DNA from: Asticcacaulis sp.
GTDB lineage: Bacteria > Pseudomonadota > Alphaproteobacteria > Caulobacterales > Caulobacteraceae
Assembly: GCF_027484505.1 (NCBI RefSeq)
Contig: NZ_JAIXSV010000216.1
Span: 1-42,924 of the forward strand
Length of the DNA stretch: 42,924 nt
Direction of reading: 5' to 3'
Shown: piece after piece, positions 7,747 through 16,391 of the stretch
Numbering within the stretch: the stretch's first letter is position 1
Layout: each line of letters begins with the position of its first letter
Program-made: the position numbers and the translations under genes
The notes under the pieces: generated by a model
Told to the model about the DNA's origin: nothing
Databases searched by the model: none
The model's input: only the letters and a program-made list of their open reading frames with translations

Positions 7747-8190
7747 ATGATTGTTTTTGCGCTCCTGAGTTCGTCAGCGGTCCTGCCTGACCTGCCCTTG
7801 TCCCGGTCTATGGATCTGGCCAATGCCGCCATAGTGGCCTGCGAGTCCCGCGGGGCGGCAGTGAGCGCGGCGGTTGTCGATGCGCAGGGTGTCCCCATTG
7901 TTATCCTGCGCGCCGATGGCTCGCCAAAGGCCCCGGTGGCGGCCCCGCGCAAGGCGGCGACGGCGGTAAAATACGCCACCTCCGGAGCCGAGCTGGAACA
8001 GCGCGAAAAGACCGATAGCGATTTCGCGGCGTACATCGCCGCCCATGCGGACCAGTATAATGCGCATGGCGGTTCCCTGCCGCTGTACAAGGGCGGTCGG
8101 CTGGTCGGCGGCCTGGCCGTTGCCGATACCGATCATGCGCTGGCCGACACCTGCGCGCGGGCCGCTGTGGTCGCTGTGCCTCTTGAGTAG
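7747..8190 (+). CDS. GlcG/HbpS-like protein (haem-degrading domain family)
   Basis: This 147-residue protein matches the PF03928 family. It has an N-terminal hydrophobic stretch, then LANAAIVACESRGAAVSAAVVDAQGVPIVILRADG, the central APRKAATAVKYAT helix, and a C-terminal GGSLPLYKGGRLVGGLAVA motif typical of GlcG/HbpS. Members bind haem, corrinoids or small ligands; others sit in glycolate or PQQ-linked operons. The short N-terminal hydrophobic run (IVFALLSSSAVLP) may be a signal peptide. The start at 7747 is preceded by GTGAGA. It lies upstream of the ECF sigma gene but on the far side of that gene's own promoter, so a joint function is uncertain. Confidence 0.75.
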   Translation: MIVFALLSSSAVLPDLPLSRSMDLANAAIVACESRGAAVSAAVVDAQGVPIVILRADGSPKAPVAAPRKAATAVKYATSGAELEQREKTDSDFAAYIAAHADQYNAHGGSLPLYKGGRLVGGLAVADTDHALADTCARAAVVAVPLE

Positions 8191-8307
8191 GCGGAGGTAT
8201 TATGCTGCCACTTCCTGTGCGGCCCCGTTTACGCCGCAGACCTACCGCTTTACCCTCCGGCCTGAGCAGGACGTGAAAATAATGGGTGCGCGTGCGGATT
8301 TGACGGC

Positions 8308-8330
8308 GGAAATATTTACCTCGCCCGTTG
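8308..8330 (+). promoter_or_regulatory. Candidate ECF-sigma promoter upstream of the sigma gene
   Basis: GGAA (8308-8311), 14 bases, then CGTTG (8326-8330). The identical arrangement occurs at 13148-13170 before the second receptor. The -35-like element continues AT-rich (GGAAATATTT here, GGAATTTTTT there). The start codon follows 22 bases later, leaving a short leader. This would make the sigma operon autoregulated. Confidence 0.55.
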
Positions 8331-8351
8331 TACACCACAGGAGCCACCGCT

Positions 8352-8945
8352 ATGCGTGGGGCTGACCCGGAAATCGTCTCCTGGGTGAGTTCCGAGATTC
8401 TCCCCTATGAGGCCGAGCTGCGGACCAAGGTCCGACGCTTTTGCCGCAGTGCGGAGGATCTGGACGACCTCATTCAGGACGTCTATTTTCGCTTGCTGAA
8501 ACTGACGTCAACCGACCATATCCATGACCCGCGCGGCTATCTGTTCCAGACCGCGCGCAACCTCATTATCGACCAGGTCCGCCGCGACCAGATTGTAAAG
8601 ATTGGCGCAATGCCCAATATGGACGAACTGATCGCCGACACGCAGCCCGGACCGGAGCTGATGACCGTGGCGCGGTCTGAATTGCGCTGGGCGCTGGGGG
8701 TGATCGCCAGCCTGCCGGGTCGCTGTCAGGACGTGTTCCGGCTGCGGAAGGTGCAGGGCCTGTCGCAGGCCGAAACGGCGACGCGTCTGGGCCTGTCGGA
8801 GAACATCGTCGAAAAGGAAACCATGAAGGGGATGCGGATTATCTCCGCTCTGGTGGCGCAGGGGCCTGCCGCCGGGCCCGGACTGTCAGCAAGCGCCGCC
8901 GGGCAACCGTCTGGCCCTGAGACCGCCGACCATGTCCCGTATTGA
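8352..8945 (+). CDS. ECF RNA polymerase sigma factor, FecI type
   Basis: This 197-residue protein has region 2 (KVRRFCRSAEDLDDLIQDVYFRLLKL, then PRGYLFQTARNLIIDQVRR) and region 4 (LPGRCQDVFRLRKVQGLSQAETATRLGLSENIVEKETMKG), the architecture of FecI-like extracytoplasmic-function sigma factors. It should direct transcription of receptor genes when the FecR-type partner is triggered. ATG 8352 is preferred because CAGGAG lies nine bases upstream; an in-frame upstream ATG at 8328 would overlap the promoter candidate. The stop overlaps the sensor gene by 14 bases, indicating translational coupling. The C-terminal tail (about 25 residues, Gly/Pro/Ala-rich) is longer than the minimal family core. Confidence 0.9.
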   Translation: MRGADPEIVSWVSSEILPYEAELRTKVRRFCRSAEDLDDLIQDVYFRLLKLTSTDHIHDPRGYLFQTARNLIIDQVRRDQIVKIGAMPNMDELIADTQPGPELMTVARSELRWALGVIASLPGRCQDVFRLRKVQGLSQAETATRLGLSENIVEKETMKGMRIISALVAQGPAAGPGLSASAAGQPSGPETADHVPY

Positions 8946-9885
8946 CGAACAGGCCCTTGACTGGGTGGTACGACAGGCGTCGGGTCCGCTGGACGAGGCG
9001 CTTCAGCAGGCGTTTAACGACTGGTATGACCGGGGCCCGCGCGAACAGGGGGCGTATCTGCGCGCACAGGCCCTGTGGCAGCGTCTGGATCAGGCCGCGA
9101 TGGACACCGACCGCACGCCGCCGATGGTTTTGCCGGTCGCAGAGAAACGAAGCGGGTGGCGTCCCGACCGGCGTCTAGTCATGGGCGGTGCGATCGCCGC
9201 CTGTGCGGTTGCCGCCTTTGTCGGATGGCACGCGTTCCAGACACCGGTGCCAACGCTTGTTCTCGAGACCGGTCTGGGCGAAATCAGCAATCATCCGCTC
9301 GAAGACCGCTCGCTGGTCAGCCTGAACAGCGACAGCCGCATAGAGGTCCGGATGACGCCAGAGCGGCGTCAGGTGAACCTCGTGAAGGGGGAGGCGCTGT
9401 TTCAGGTCGCCAAAAACCCTCAACGCCCGTTTGTCGTCACCGCCGGTTCCGTCTCCGTGCGAGCGGTCGGCACAGCCTTTAGCGTCCGCCTGCGCGGCGA
9501 GGGGGCAGAGGTGCTCGTCACCGAGGGGGTGGTGGAAGTCACCGAGAACGGCACGTCCACAAGGCTGCGGGCGGGGGAGGCGGGGCGCATCGCTCAGAAC
9601 GCGGTGTCCGTGCGCTCAGACCCGTCTGAGGTGTCGCGCAAGCTGGCGTGGCGCGAAGGCCGCATCGTTCTGGCCAATCAGTCGCTGGCAGAGGCGGCAG
9701 AGGAATTCAATCGCTATAACCGCACCAGGATCTATATTGCCGACCCGGCGTTGTCGTCGCGCAAGCTGGTGGGTCAGTATGGGCTCAGTCAACCCGAAAA
9801 GTTTGCCGAAAACGTGCATGAGCTCATGGGGGTGCCCGTCACCGTATCGGCTGACCGTATCGATATTGGTCGCCGTCCGGATTAG
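8932..9885 (+). CDS. FecR-family anti-sigma/transmembrane sensor
   Basis: This 317-residue single-pass inner-membrane protein has a cytoplasmic N-terminal DUF4880-like segment (residues 6-50, ALDWVVRQASGPLDEALQQAFNDWY) that should bind the sigma factor. A membrane helix follows at about 82-103 (LVMGGAIAACAVAAFVGWHAF). The periplasmic FecR domain at about 110-215 contains TGLGEISNHPLEDRSLVSLNSDSRIEV, KGEALFQVAKNPQRPFVVTAGSVSVRAVGTAFSVR and EGVVEV. A C-terminal STN-like part (about 235-310) would contact the receptor's signalling domain. It lies between the sigma gene (14-base overlap) and the STN-bearing receptor, the standard FecI-FecR-FecA order. Confidence 0.9.
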   Translation: MSRIDEQALDWVVRQASGPLDEALQQAFNDWYDRGPREQGAYLRAQALWQRLDQAAMDTDRTPPMVLPVAEKRSGWRPDRRLVMGGAIAACAVAAFVGWHAFQTPVPTLVLETGLGEISNHPLEDRSLVSLNSDSRIEVRMTPERRQVNLVKGEALFQVAKNPQRPFVVTAGSVSVRAVGTAFSVRLRGEGAEVLVTEGVVEVTENGTSTRLRAGEAGRIAQNAVSVRSDPSEVSRKLAWREGRIVLANQSLAEAAEEFNRYNRTRIYIADPALSSRKLVGQYGLSQPEKFAENVHELMGVPVTVSADRIDIGRRPD

Positions 9886-9968
9886 GCACGTCTCCCGGAT
9901 TGTGGAAAGGCGGCCGGTGCTCTATCGTTGCGGCCATAATAACAAACGACGGGTGAGGGCACCGCAGG

Positions 9969-12900
9969 ATGGTCCCCTTTTGCAAATCGGGAGTGTCGGC
10001 CAGTCTTCTGTGGCTGGGCGTCAGCGTGTCCGCTGTGCAGGCCCAGACTCAGGAAAAGCCTTTTGACATTCCGTCGGGTCCGGCGCCTGAGTCCGTGATG
10101 CGCTTTGCCCAGCAGTCTGGCTGGCAGATTCTGGCCAATAGCAGCGACCTTGAAGGGATCGACACGCCCTCTGTGCGGGGCAAAATGGCACCCGAAGCGG
10201 CGCTGGCGCGCCTGTTGGCCGGGACGCCGCTCAACATCCGGCGCAAGGGCAGCGAGACGGCCCTGATCGTGCGGCAGGCAGTTTCAGCGCCCGTGCCTGA
10301 GCCCGTAGTCGAGACGCCGCCCGCTCTGATCGTGGTCACCGGTTTCCGGCGCAGCTATGCCGACGCGGTGCAGATCAAGCGCAAGGCGGTGGGTGTTTCG
10401 GATGCCATCTCCTCGGACGGTCTGGGGCGGTTTCCCGATCTCAATATTGGCGAGGCGGCGCAGCGCATCACCGGCGTGCAGATCAATCGCGAGGCCGATG
10501 CGCGATCGGCGACGGTCAATCTGCGGGGGCTGCCCGGTACCTATGCCCGCATCACCATTAACGGGCAGGCCTTTGCCGATCCTGTGCTGGACAGTTCGAC
10601 CCCGCTGGGGGCCTTTCATTCCGACATTTTCACGTCGATCAGGGTCGTGAAAACCCTGGGGCCGGGCGATGCCTCCGGCGGCCTGAGCGGCAATATGGAT
10701 CTGGAGATTCAGCCCGCGCTCAGCCGCAAGCCCGGCGGACAGGCCCGACTGTCGTGGGAATATAACGATCTTGGCAAAAGCCTGACACCGGCGTTCAGTC
10801 TGGGCTATAATGCCCGCCTGAGCGACACTCTGGGGCTTTACGCCACGCTGGCCTATAAGCGCGAACGCTTCCGGCGCGATTCCATTGTCTTTCAGTACAC
10901 GCCCTTAAGCGAAAATACCGCCGATTTTGCCAGTCTTTACGCGGATTACTACGCGCCCTATGCGGCCGATGGCACCTGTCGCTCCGGCAATGTATGCAGT
11001 CAGGTCGGCACGGGTCGTCTGGGGCAATCCGGCGTGCTGTTTCCGTCGGATATCCGGCAGGTCACACGCTATAACAGCGGCCGGCTGTTTTCGACGGCGC
11101 TGGGGGCGCAATACCGACGCGATCGCCTGACCTTCGGCATCAGCGGCTTTTTTACGCAGCGCCGCCTCGACGAAAATCATCTGGAACTGCTCGAAATAGA
11201 CCTGCGGCCAAAGGGCGGTCAGGTCGTGCCTCAGGTTGGCGTGGTGCGCCTACCCGGCGGCACGGCCTATGTCGATCAGTTCAGTTTCGCCACGCCGCAG
11301 GTCAATCTCTCCTCGCGCTCCGAACCCGCCCGGCAACAGGCGTGGAGCGTGGACAGCCGTGTGGCGTGGGCTTCTGAACGCACGACCCTCACCGGGACGC
11401 TGGTCAGCTCACGTGGTCGCAACGTCTATGAGCAGACGCAGATTGACTGGCGCACGGCGGCACGGCCGGATAACGGGCTGAGCGGCACGCTACAGTCGGG
11501 TGGTTCGGATATCGCCAACTACCGCCTGTCGCTCAACAGCGCGGCGATTGTCGTAACGCCGGGTCCCTGGCAGTGGCTCGGTCCCACCAACGCCTCCTTT
11601 CATCAGAACGCGCAAGGTGATCAGATTGTGGTGTCGGGCAGCTCCGGCTATGCCGATAACCGTCTCGATGCCGTGCAATTTGATGCGCAGCAGCGGATCG
11701 GTGTTGCCGGGCTGGAAGCGCTCAGCGGCGGCGTGCGCTTTGAACGCACCGTGTTTGCCTCCGAAGGCTATCGAACAAGCGCCAAAGGCATTCGTGTGGA
11801 CGCGATTGACGACAGCCTGCTGGGCGACAGCGGTATCAGCGACTTCTTCGGTGGCGTGGCTCCCGGCCATCTCACCGGCTTGCGTCAGGTGGACTTTGCC
11901 CGCACGGTCGCGCGACTGCGGCCCCTGCAAGTCTCGCCCTCGGATCAGCTCAATCCCACCGGCTGGATCAACGATCCCTACAACACCTACTATGCCTCAA
12001 ACAATTTCACCGTAGCCACCGAGACGCGGGCGGCCTTTATTCAGGGTGAGTTCCAGAGCCGCGTGTCTGCGCTGCCGCTGACCCTGCTGTGGGGCACGCG
12101 CCACGAGGCAACGCAGCAGGTCATTACGACGCTTAATCGTCAGGAGCGCCGCACGGGTGAGGTGGGCTATCAGCCCGCCACCTTTACCCAGACCCACAGT
12201 CAGTGGCTGCCGTCCGTGCAGATTCGCGCCGGCCTGCGCGACGACCTCGTGCTGCGTCTGGCGGCCTACAAGACGTTTTCGCGGCCGCAGCCCCGAAATC
12301 TGAGCCCGGCCACCAGCGTTTCGGCGACGTCCAACGGCTACGCTATTGTCTATGGCGGCTATGACCTCAGACCCTATACATCCGGCGCGCAGGACCTGTC
12401 TCTGGAATGGTATAACAGGCCCGGCAGTCTGGTCTCGCTGGCCCTGTTTCGCAAACGGATCACCAATCTGATCGCGCCAGAATGGCGGCTGGAACGCCTG
12501 TGTCCGGCCGACGCCACGGCCTTTGGTCTGGGGCATCTGCGCATTGAAGGGGGGCAATGCCTGAGTGATCAGTTTGTGAGCGGACAGCCCGCCGTGATAA
12601 CCGCCAGCGGCAATTTCAATCAGGACAGCCCGCTCACCGTCGATGGTCTTGAACTGAGCGTGCAGCAAACTTTCGACTTCCTGCCGGGGGCGTGGCGGTA
12701 TCTGGGGGGTGTGGCCAATCTGGCCTATACGCGCGTGGCCGGTCGCGTCGCCGATGGCACCCGCTCGGTGCTGCCGGGCGTTTCCGAACGGACCTATAAT
12801 CTGATCGGCTATTATGAGACGCCGCGATTTGGGGTGCGCGTCGTCTATAATTATCGGGACGAATATACCCTCGCCGGGGTCAATACCTTTTTCGGTTCGT

Positions 12901-13094
12901 CCAGCCGTGTCAAATCGCGCGGGCAGGTCGATGCCTCAGCCTCCTATCGTCTGAATCCCGGTCTTACTGTCTCGCTCGATGCCTTCAATCTGAGCGATGC
13001 GCGCCGTTCACAGTTTCAGAGCGATCCACGCCTGCCGCGCGTCAATGATTATGACGGGCGCACCCTGAGCCTGAACCTGCGCGCGCAGTTTTAA
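9969..13094 (+). CDS. TonB-dependent receptor with N-terminal signalling (STN) domain
   Basis: This 1041-residue outer-membrane receptor has a signal peptide ending at VQAQ. An STN domain follows at about residues 30-105 (FDIPSGPAPESVMRFAQQSGWQILANS ... LLAGTPLNIRRKG). The TonB box region is near LIVVTGFRR, then the plug (SDGLGRFPDLNIGEAAQRITGVQINREAD, NLRGLPGTYARITINGQ) and a 22-strand barrel ending in LSLNLRAQF with the C-terminal aromatic used for barrel assembly. The STN domain should signal ligand occupancy to the FecR-type sensor encoded 83 bases upstream. It is strongly similar over its whole length to the next receptor, including matching loop landmarks such as DYYAP and LPSDIRQ. The ligand is unknown; the setting points to an oligosaccharide rather than iron. 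Confidence 0.9.
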   Translation: MVPFCKSGVSASLLWLGVSVSAVQAQTQEKPFDIPSGPAPESVMRFAQQSGWQILANSSDLEGIDTPSVRGKMAPEAALARLLAGTPLNIRRKGSETALIVRQAVSAPVPEPVVETPPALIVVTGFRRSYADAVQIKRKAVGVSDAISSDGLGRFPDLNIGEAAQRITGVQINREADARSATVNLRGLPGTYARITINGQAFADPVLDSSTPLGAFHSDIFTSIRVVKTLGPGDASGGLSGNMDLEIQPALSRKPGGQARLSWEYNDLGKSLTPAFSLGYNARLSDTLGLYATLAYKRERFRRDSIVFQYTPLSENTADFASLYADYYAPYAADGTCRSGNVCSQVGTGRLGQSGVLFPSDIRQVTRYNSGRLFSTALGAQYRRDRLTFGISGFFTQRRLDENHLELLEIDLRPKGGQVVPQVGVVRLPGGTAYVDQFSFATPQVNLSSRSEPARQQAWSVDSRVAWASERTTLTGTLVSSRGRNVYEQTQIDWRTAARPDNGLSGTLQSGGSDIANYRLSLNSAAIVVTPGPWQWLGPTNASFHQNAQGDQIVVSGSSGYADNRLDAVQFDAQQRIGVAGLEALSGGVRFERTVFASEGYRTSAKGIRVDAIDDSLLGDSGISDFFGGVAPGHLTGLRQVDFARTVARLRPLQVSPSDQLNPTGWINDPYNTYYASNNFTVATETRAAFIQGEFQSRVSALPLTLLWGTRHEATQQVITTLNRQERRTGEVGYQPATFTQTHSQWLPSVQIRAGLRDDLVLRLAAYKTFSRPQPRNLSPATSVSATSNGYAIVYGGYDLRPYTSGAQDLSLEWYNRPGSLVSLALFRKRITNLIAPEWRLERLCPADATAFGLGHLRIEGGQCLSDQFVSGQPAVITASGNFNQDSPLTVDGLELSVQQTFDFLPGAWRYLGGVANLAYTRVAGRVADGTRSVLPGVSERTYNLIGYYETPRFGVRVVYNYRDEYTLAGVNTFFGSSSRVKSRGQVDASASYRLNPGLTVSLDAFNLSDARRSQFQSDPRLPRVNDYDGRTLSLNLRAQF

Positions 13095-13147
13095 GCAGGT
13101 TTAGTCCGAAAATTTCGTTTTCTGTCATTTTTGTCAAAATTTTTGGC

Positions 13148-13170
13148 GGAATTTTTTGAGCCACTCGTTG
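13148..13170 (+). promoter_or_regulatory. Candidate ECF-sigma promoter upstream of the second receptor
   Basis: GGAA (13148-13151), 14 bases, CGTTG (13166-13170), identical in words and spacing to the candidate before the sigma gene. It implies the second receptor gene is a direct target of the sigma factor at 8352-8945, with a leader of about 60 bases. Confidence 0.55.
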
Positions 13171-13237
13171 GGACAGTCAGAAAGGGGACAAGTGCCTCTT
13201 TTTCAGACAAATTATAAACCCAGACGAGGAAATACTC

Positions 13238-16183
13238 ATGAAAAAGGTCAGCCCCCGGGCGGGCGCGGCGCTGTGCGCCTCGGTCAGCCTGCTAGCCCTG
13301 GCGACAGCTCCGGCATTTGCGCAGGAGGCGACGTCCCCGGCGGCCTCTGCGCCCAAGGATCAGACGGAAACGGTCGTGGTCACGGGCTTTCGCAAGAGCT
13401 ATGCCGACGCGCTGCGTATGAAGCGTTCGGCGGTCGGGGTTTCGGACAGTATTTCGTCGGACGGTCTGGGGCGTTTCCCTGATCTCAATGTGGGTGAAGC
13501 TCTGCAACGTATCCCCGGCATTCAGGTCAACCGCGAAGAAGATTCGCGCAATGCCTCGATCAACCTGCGTGGCCTGCCGGGCAGCTATGCCAAGATTACG
13601 CTCAACGGGATGAATTTTGCCTCGCCGGTGCTGGGCGGGGCCGCGCCTCTGGGGGCGTTCAACTCGGATATTTTCAGCGCCATCTCGGTCATCAAGTCGG
13701 TGTCGGCGGCGGATCAGTCGGGCGGCATCAGCGGCAATATCGACCTTCAGATCCAACCGGCGCTCAGCCGTAAGGACGGCGCCTTTGCCAAGGTGAGCAC
13801 CGAATATAATACGCTCGGTGACTATGTGACGCCCTCGGTTACGCTGGGGGGCACGCGGCATTTCCTCAATGAACGCCTCGCCGTGTTTGGCACCATCGCC
13901 TATCGCAAGGAAAACTTCCGCCGCGACTCTATCCACTTCCCGCAATATACGACGCTTTCGGCGACCACGACGCCGGGCTTTGCCACGCGTTTTGCCGATT
14001 ATTACGCGCCGTTTGAAACCAACGGGTCGTGCGCGGCCGGTAATGTCTGTGCCGCGGGTGGCACGGGGGCCAAGTCCAAGACCGGCGTCCTTCTGCCCTC
14101 GGATATCCGGCAGGGCGTCAAATATAACGAAGGTGAGCTTCTCACCGGCGTTATCGGTGGCGAATACAAGGTCAATGACAATCTGCGCGTCAACGGCACC
14201 TATTTCTACAGCAACCGCGATATGCCGCTGACCGGGACCGACATCCTCGATATCGACTTCCGTGACGCCAATACCATTATCGACCCAACCATCACGCCGT
14301 ATCAGCAGGCGGACGGGCGCTATTATGTCGATCAGTACAATTTTACCAATCCGCGCGTATACGCCTCCTATCGCAAGGAGTCGTTCAAGCAGATGACCAA
14401 CGGGGTGCATCTGTCGGCGGAATTCCGCAACAAGACGTGGCGCATCAACGGGGCCTTTGGGTATTCCGAGGCTGAAAACTTTGCGTACCAGAGCCAGCTG
14501 GACGTGCGTAATCCCGCCAAGCCGCTGGGGACGTCAGGGGTTGGCAATGGCCTGACGGGCAGCCTGTTCAGCGGCGGCTCTGACATCGAAGCCTTCCGCA
14601 TGGCCTTCACCCAGACCACACCGCTGGTCACCGATACGTCCGGCCCCTGGATCAGCCCCAATACGCCGCCCTCCGGTCCGGAACTGGTCAACGGCAATCT
14701 GAACCGCTTCATCGTGGCGGGCAGCGACTCCGCCGCCAAGAACTCGGTCCGCACCGTTCAGGCCGATATTGAGCGCTTTGTGGAGTCATCCTGGCTGTCC
14801 AGCGTGCAGTTCGGTCTGCGCTCGGAAGCCAGCGAATATTCATCGACCGGCTACCGCGCCAGCGCCGTCGGCGTGCAGAGCCAGAATATCGATAGCCGCT
14901 TTGTGGTCCGCAGCGCCTTTGCCGATGACTTTTTCGGCGGTAAGGCCGATGGCTATCTGAAGAACTGGCAGACGGTCGATTTCGACTATGCGGTGTCGCG
15001 TCTGCAACCGGTGACCCTGCTGCCAGGTCAGCGCCTGACCAATGGCGGCTGGGTCAATGATCCGGCCGATGGCAACTTCACGGGCAATAACTTCACCAAG
15101 TCTGATGATGTCAATGTGGCCTATCTGATGGGTAAGGTCGATGCCGAGGTGCTCGGCATCCGCCTGCGCGGTCATGTGGGCGTGCGTCAGGAGAACACCA
15201 AGCAGAAGATCACCTCGCTGGATCGTACCGGCAGCGGCCTGACGGCGACCTTCAAGCTGAACGAGCGGGAAACGGAATATAGCAATACGCTGCCGTCCCT
15301 GCTGCTGGCCGCCGATGTCGCTGAAAACTTTGTGGTGCGCTTAGGGGCTTACAAGACCTTTGTGCGCCCCAATCCCCGCGACATTTCCCCCATCTCGACG
15401 ACGGTCACGCCGACCGTGGATGGCTATAATATCGCCCTTGGACGCGTGGAGATCGAACCCTATACCTCCAACTCCTACGATGTGTCTTTTGAATGGTATA
15501 ATCGCCGCAATGGCCTGATCGGCCTCGCCCTGTACAAGAAGGAGATCAAGGGTCAGATTCAGGCCGAAACCCGCGATGCCTTCCTCTGCCCGGCGGATGG
15601 CTATGGTCTCGGTCTGGGGACGTGGTCGGTGAATGGCGATCTCTGCTACAGCTCGCTGAACACCCCGGCGGGTACGCGGGCGCAGATCAATGTCGATGGG
15701 GCGATCAACTCACCGACGCCGCTGGAAGTGACCGGGGCTGAACTGACCATTCAGCAAAACCTCGACTTCCTGCCGGCCCCGTTTGACAAGCTGGGTGGCG
15801 CGTTCAACTATTCCTACGCCGACGTCAATGGCAAGACGGTCAATGGCGCTTCGGCCGTCCTGCCGGGTGTGTCGAGAAACGCGGCCAACCTGATCGTTTT
15901 CTATGAGACGGATCAGTTTGGCGTGCGCGCCGTCTATAACTACCGTGATGTCTATGATCTGGCGGCTGGTGGCACCTTTGCCGGCGCGGCCCGCTCGGTC
16001 AAGGCGCGCGGACAGTTTGACCTGTCGGCCTCCTATAACCTCAGCAGCCGCATCACCATCGGTCTGGATGCTTTCAACCTGACCGACGAAAAGCGCACGG
16101 AGTTTGAAGGCGATGAGCGTAAGGTGCGGCGCGTCGATTATGACGGACGGACCTTCCAGGTCAGTGTAAGAGCGACCTTTTAA
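13238..16183 (+). CDS. TonB-dependent receptor, paralogue of the preceding receptor without STN domain
   Basis: This 981-residue receptor has signal peptide MKKVSPRAGAALCASVSLLALATAPAFAQ, plug motifs TGFRKSYADALRMKRSAVGVSDSISSDGLGRFPDLNVGEALQRIPGIQVNRE and NLRGLPGSYAKITLNG, and a barrel ending QVSVRATF. It aligns through its length with the receptor at 9969-13094, but the plug begins about 45 residues after the start, so there is no STN domain. It is therefore likely the main transporter, while the first receptor is the sensor. An ACGAGGA ribosome site precedes the ATG, and its own ECF-type promoter candidate lies upstream. The conserved YYAPFETNGSCAAGNVC loop has two cysteines, as in the paralogue, possibly a disulphide. 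Confidence 0.9.
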   Translation: MKKVSPRAGAALCASVSLLALATAPAFAQEATSPAASAPKDQTETVVVTGFRKSYADALRMKRSAVGVSDSISSDGLGRFPDLNVGEALQRIPGIQVNREEDSRNASINLRGLPGSYAKITLNGMNFASPVLGGAAPLGAFNSDIFSAISVIKSVSAADQSGGISGNIDLQIQPALSRKDGAFAKVSTEYNTLGDYVTPSVTLGGTRHFLNERLAVFGTIAYRKENFRRDSIHFPQYTTLSATTTPGFATRFADYYAPFETNGSCAAGNVCAAGGTGAKSKTGVLLPSDIRQGVKYNEGELLTGVIGGEYKVNDNLRVNGTYFYSNRDMPLTGTDILDIDFRDANTIIDPTITPYQQADGRYYVDQYNFTNPRVYASYRKESFKQMTNGVHLSAEFRNKTWRINGAFGYSEAENFAYQSQLDVRNPAKPLGTSGVGNGLTGSLFSGGSDIEAFRMAFTQTTPLVTDTSGPWISPNTPPSGPELVNGNLNRFIVAGSDSAAKNSVRTVQADIERFVESSWLSSVQFGLRSEASEYSSTGYRASAVGVQSQNIDSRFVVRSAFADDFFGGKADGYLKNWQTVDFDYAVSRLQPVTLLPGQRLTNGGWVNDPADGNFTGNNFTKSDDVNVAYLMGKVDAEVLGIRLRGHVGVRQENTKQKITSLDRTGSGLTATFKLNERETEYSNTLPSLLLAADVAENFVVRLGAYKTFVRPNPRDISPISTTVTPTVDGYNIALGRVEIEPYTSNSYDVSFEWYNRRNGLIGLALYKKEIKGQIQAETRDAFLCPADGYGLGLGTWSVNGDLCYSSLNTPAGTRAQINVDGAINSPTPLEVTGAELTIQQNLDFLPAPFDKLGGAFNYSYADVNGKTVNGASAVLPGVSRNAANLIVFYETDQFGVRAVYNYRDVYDLAAGGTFAGAARSVKARGQFDLSASYNLSSRITIGLDAFNLTDEKRTEFEGDERKVRRVDYDGRTFQVSVRATF

Positions 16184-16192
16184 CTGAAGCTT

Positions 16193-16329
16193 GAGCGGAA
16201 TGATTTCTGATGGAGTCATTCCGCTCAAGCCGCCATTGAGGCGGCGGCCAAGGTGGCGCCGCCCGTACCCGGCGAGGGGCTAAACAAAATCTGGATCATC
16301 ATGTTTCTACCAGAAATCATAATGATCTA
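16193..16329 (+). repeat. 137-bp structured intergenic repeat, copy A
   Basis: This copy matches 19558-19694 with the same length and orientation. It opens with GAGCGGAATGA pairing to TCATTCCGCTC, followed by GCCGCC-ATTGAG-GGCGGC. The middle of this copy diverges from copy B, then the shared CGAGGGGCTAAACAAAA and a final stem of GATCAT against ATGATC around a TTTCTACCAGAAA loop complete it. It begins nine bases after the second receptor's stop, so the first hairpin could also end that transcript. Confidence 0.8.
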
Positions 16330-16391
16330 AGGGGGCCGTCGCAGGGCGGCCCCGTTCCTGACAAGGCCTTTTCACACAGGACACTTGCCTT

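Noticed and set aside
9904-9930. GGAA and CGTTG words upstream of the first receptor as a third ECF promoter
   Set aside because: The spacing is 18 bases instead of the 14 shared by the two good candidates, so the match is probably chance.
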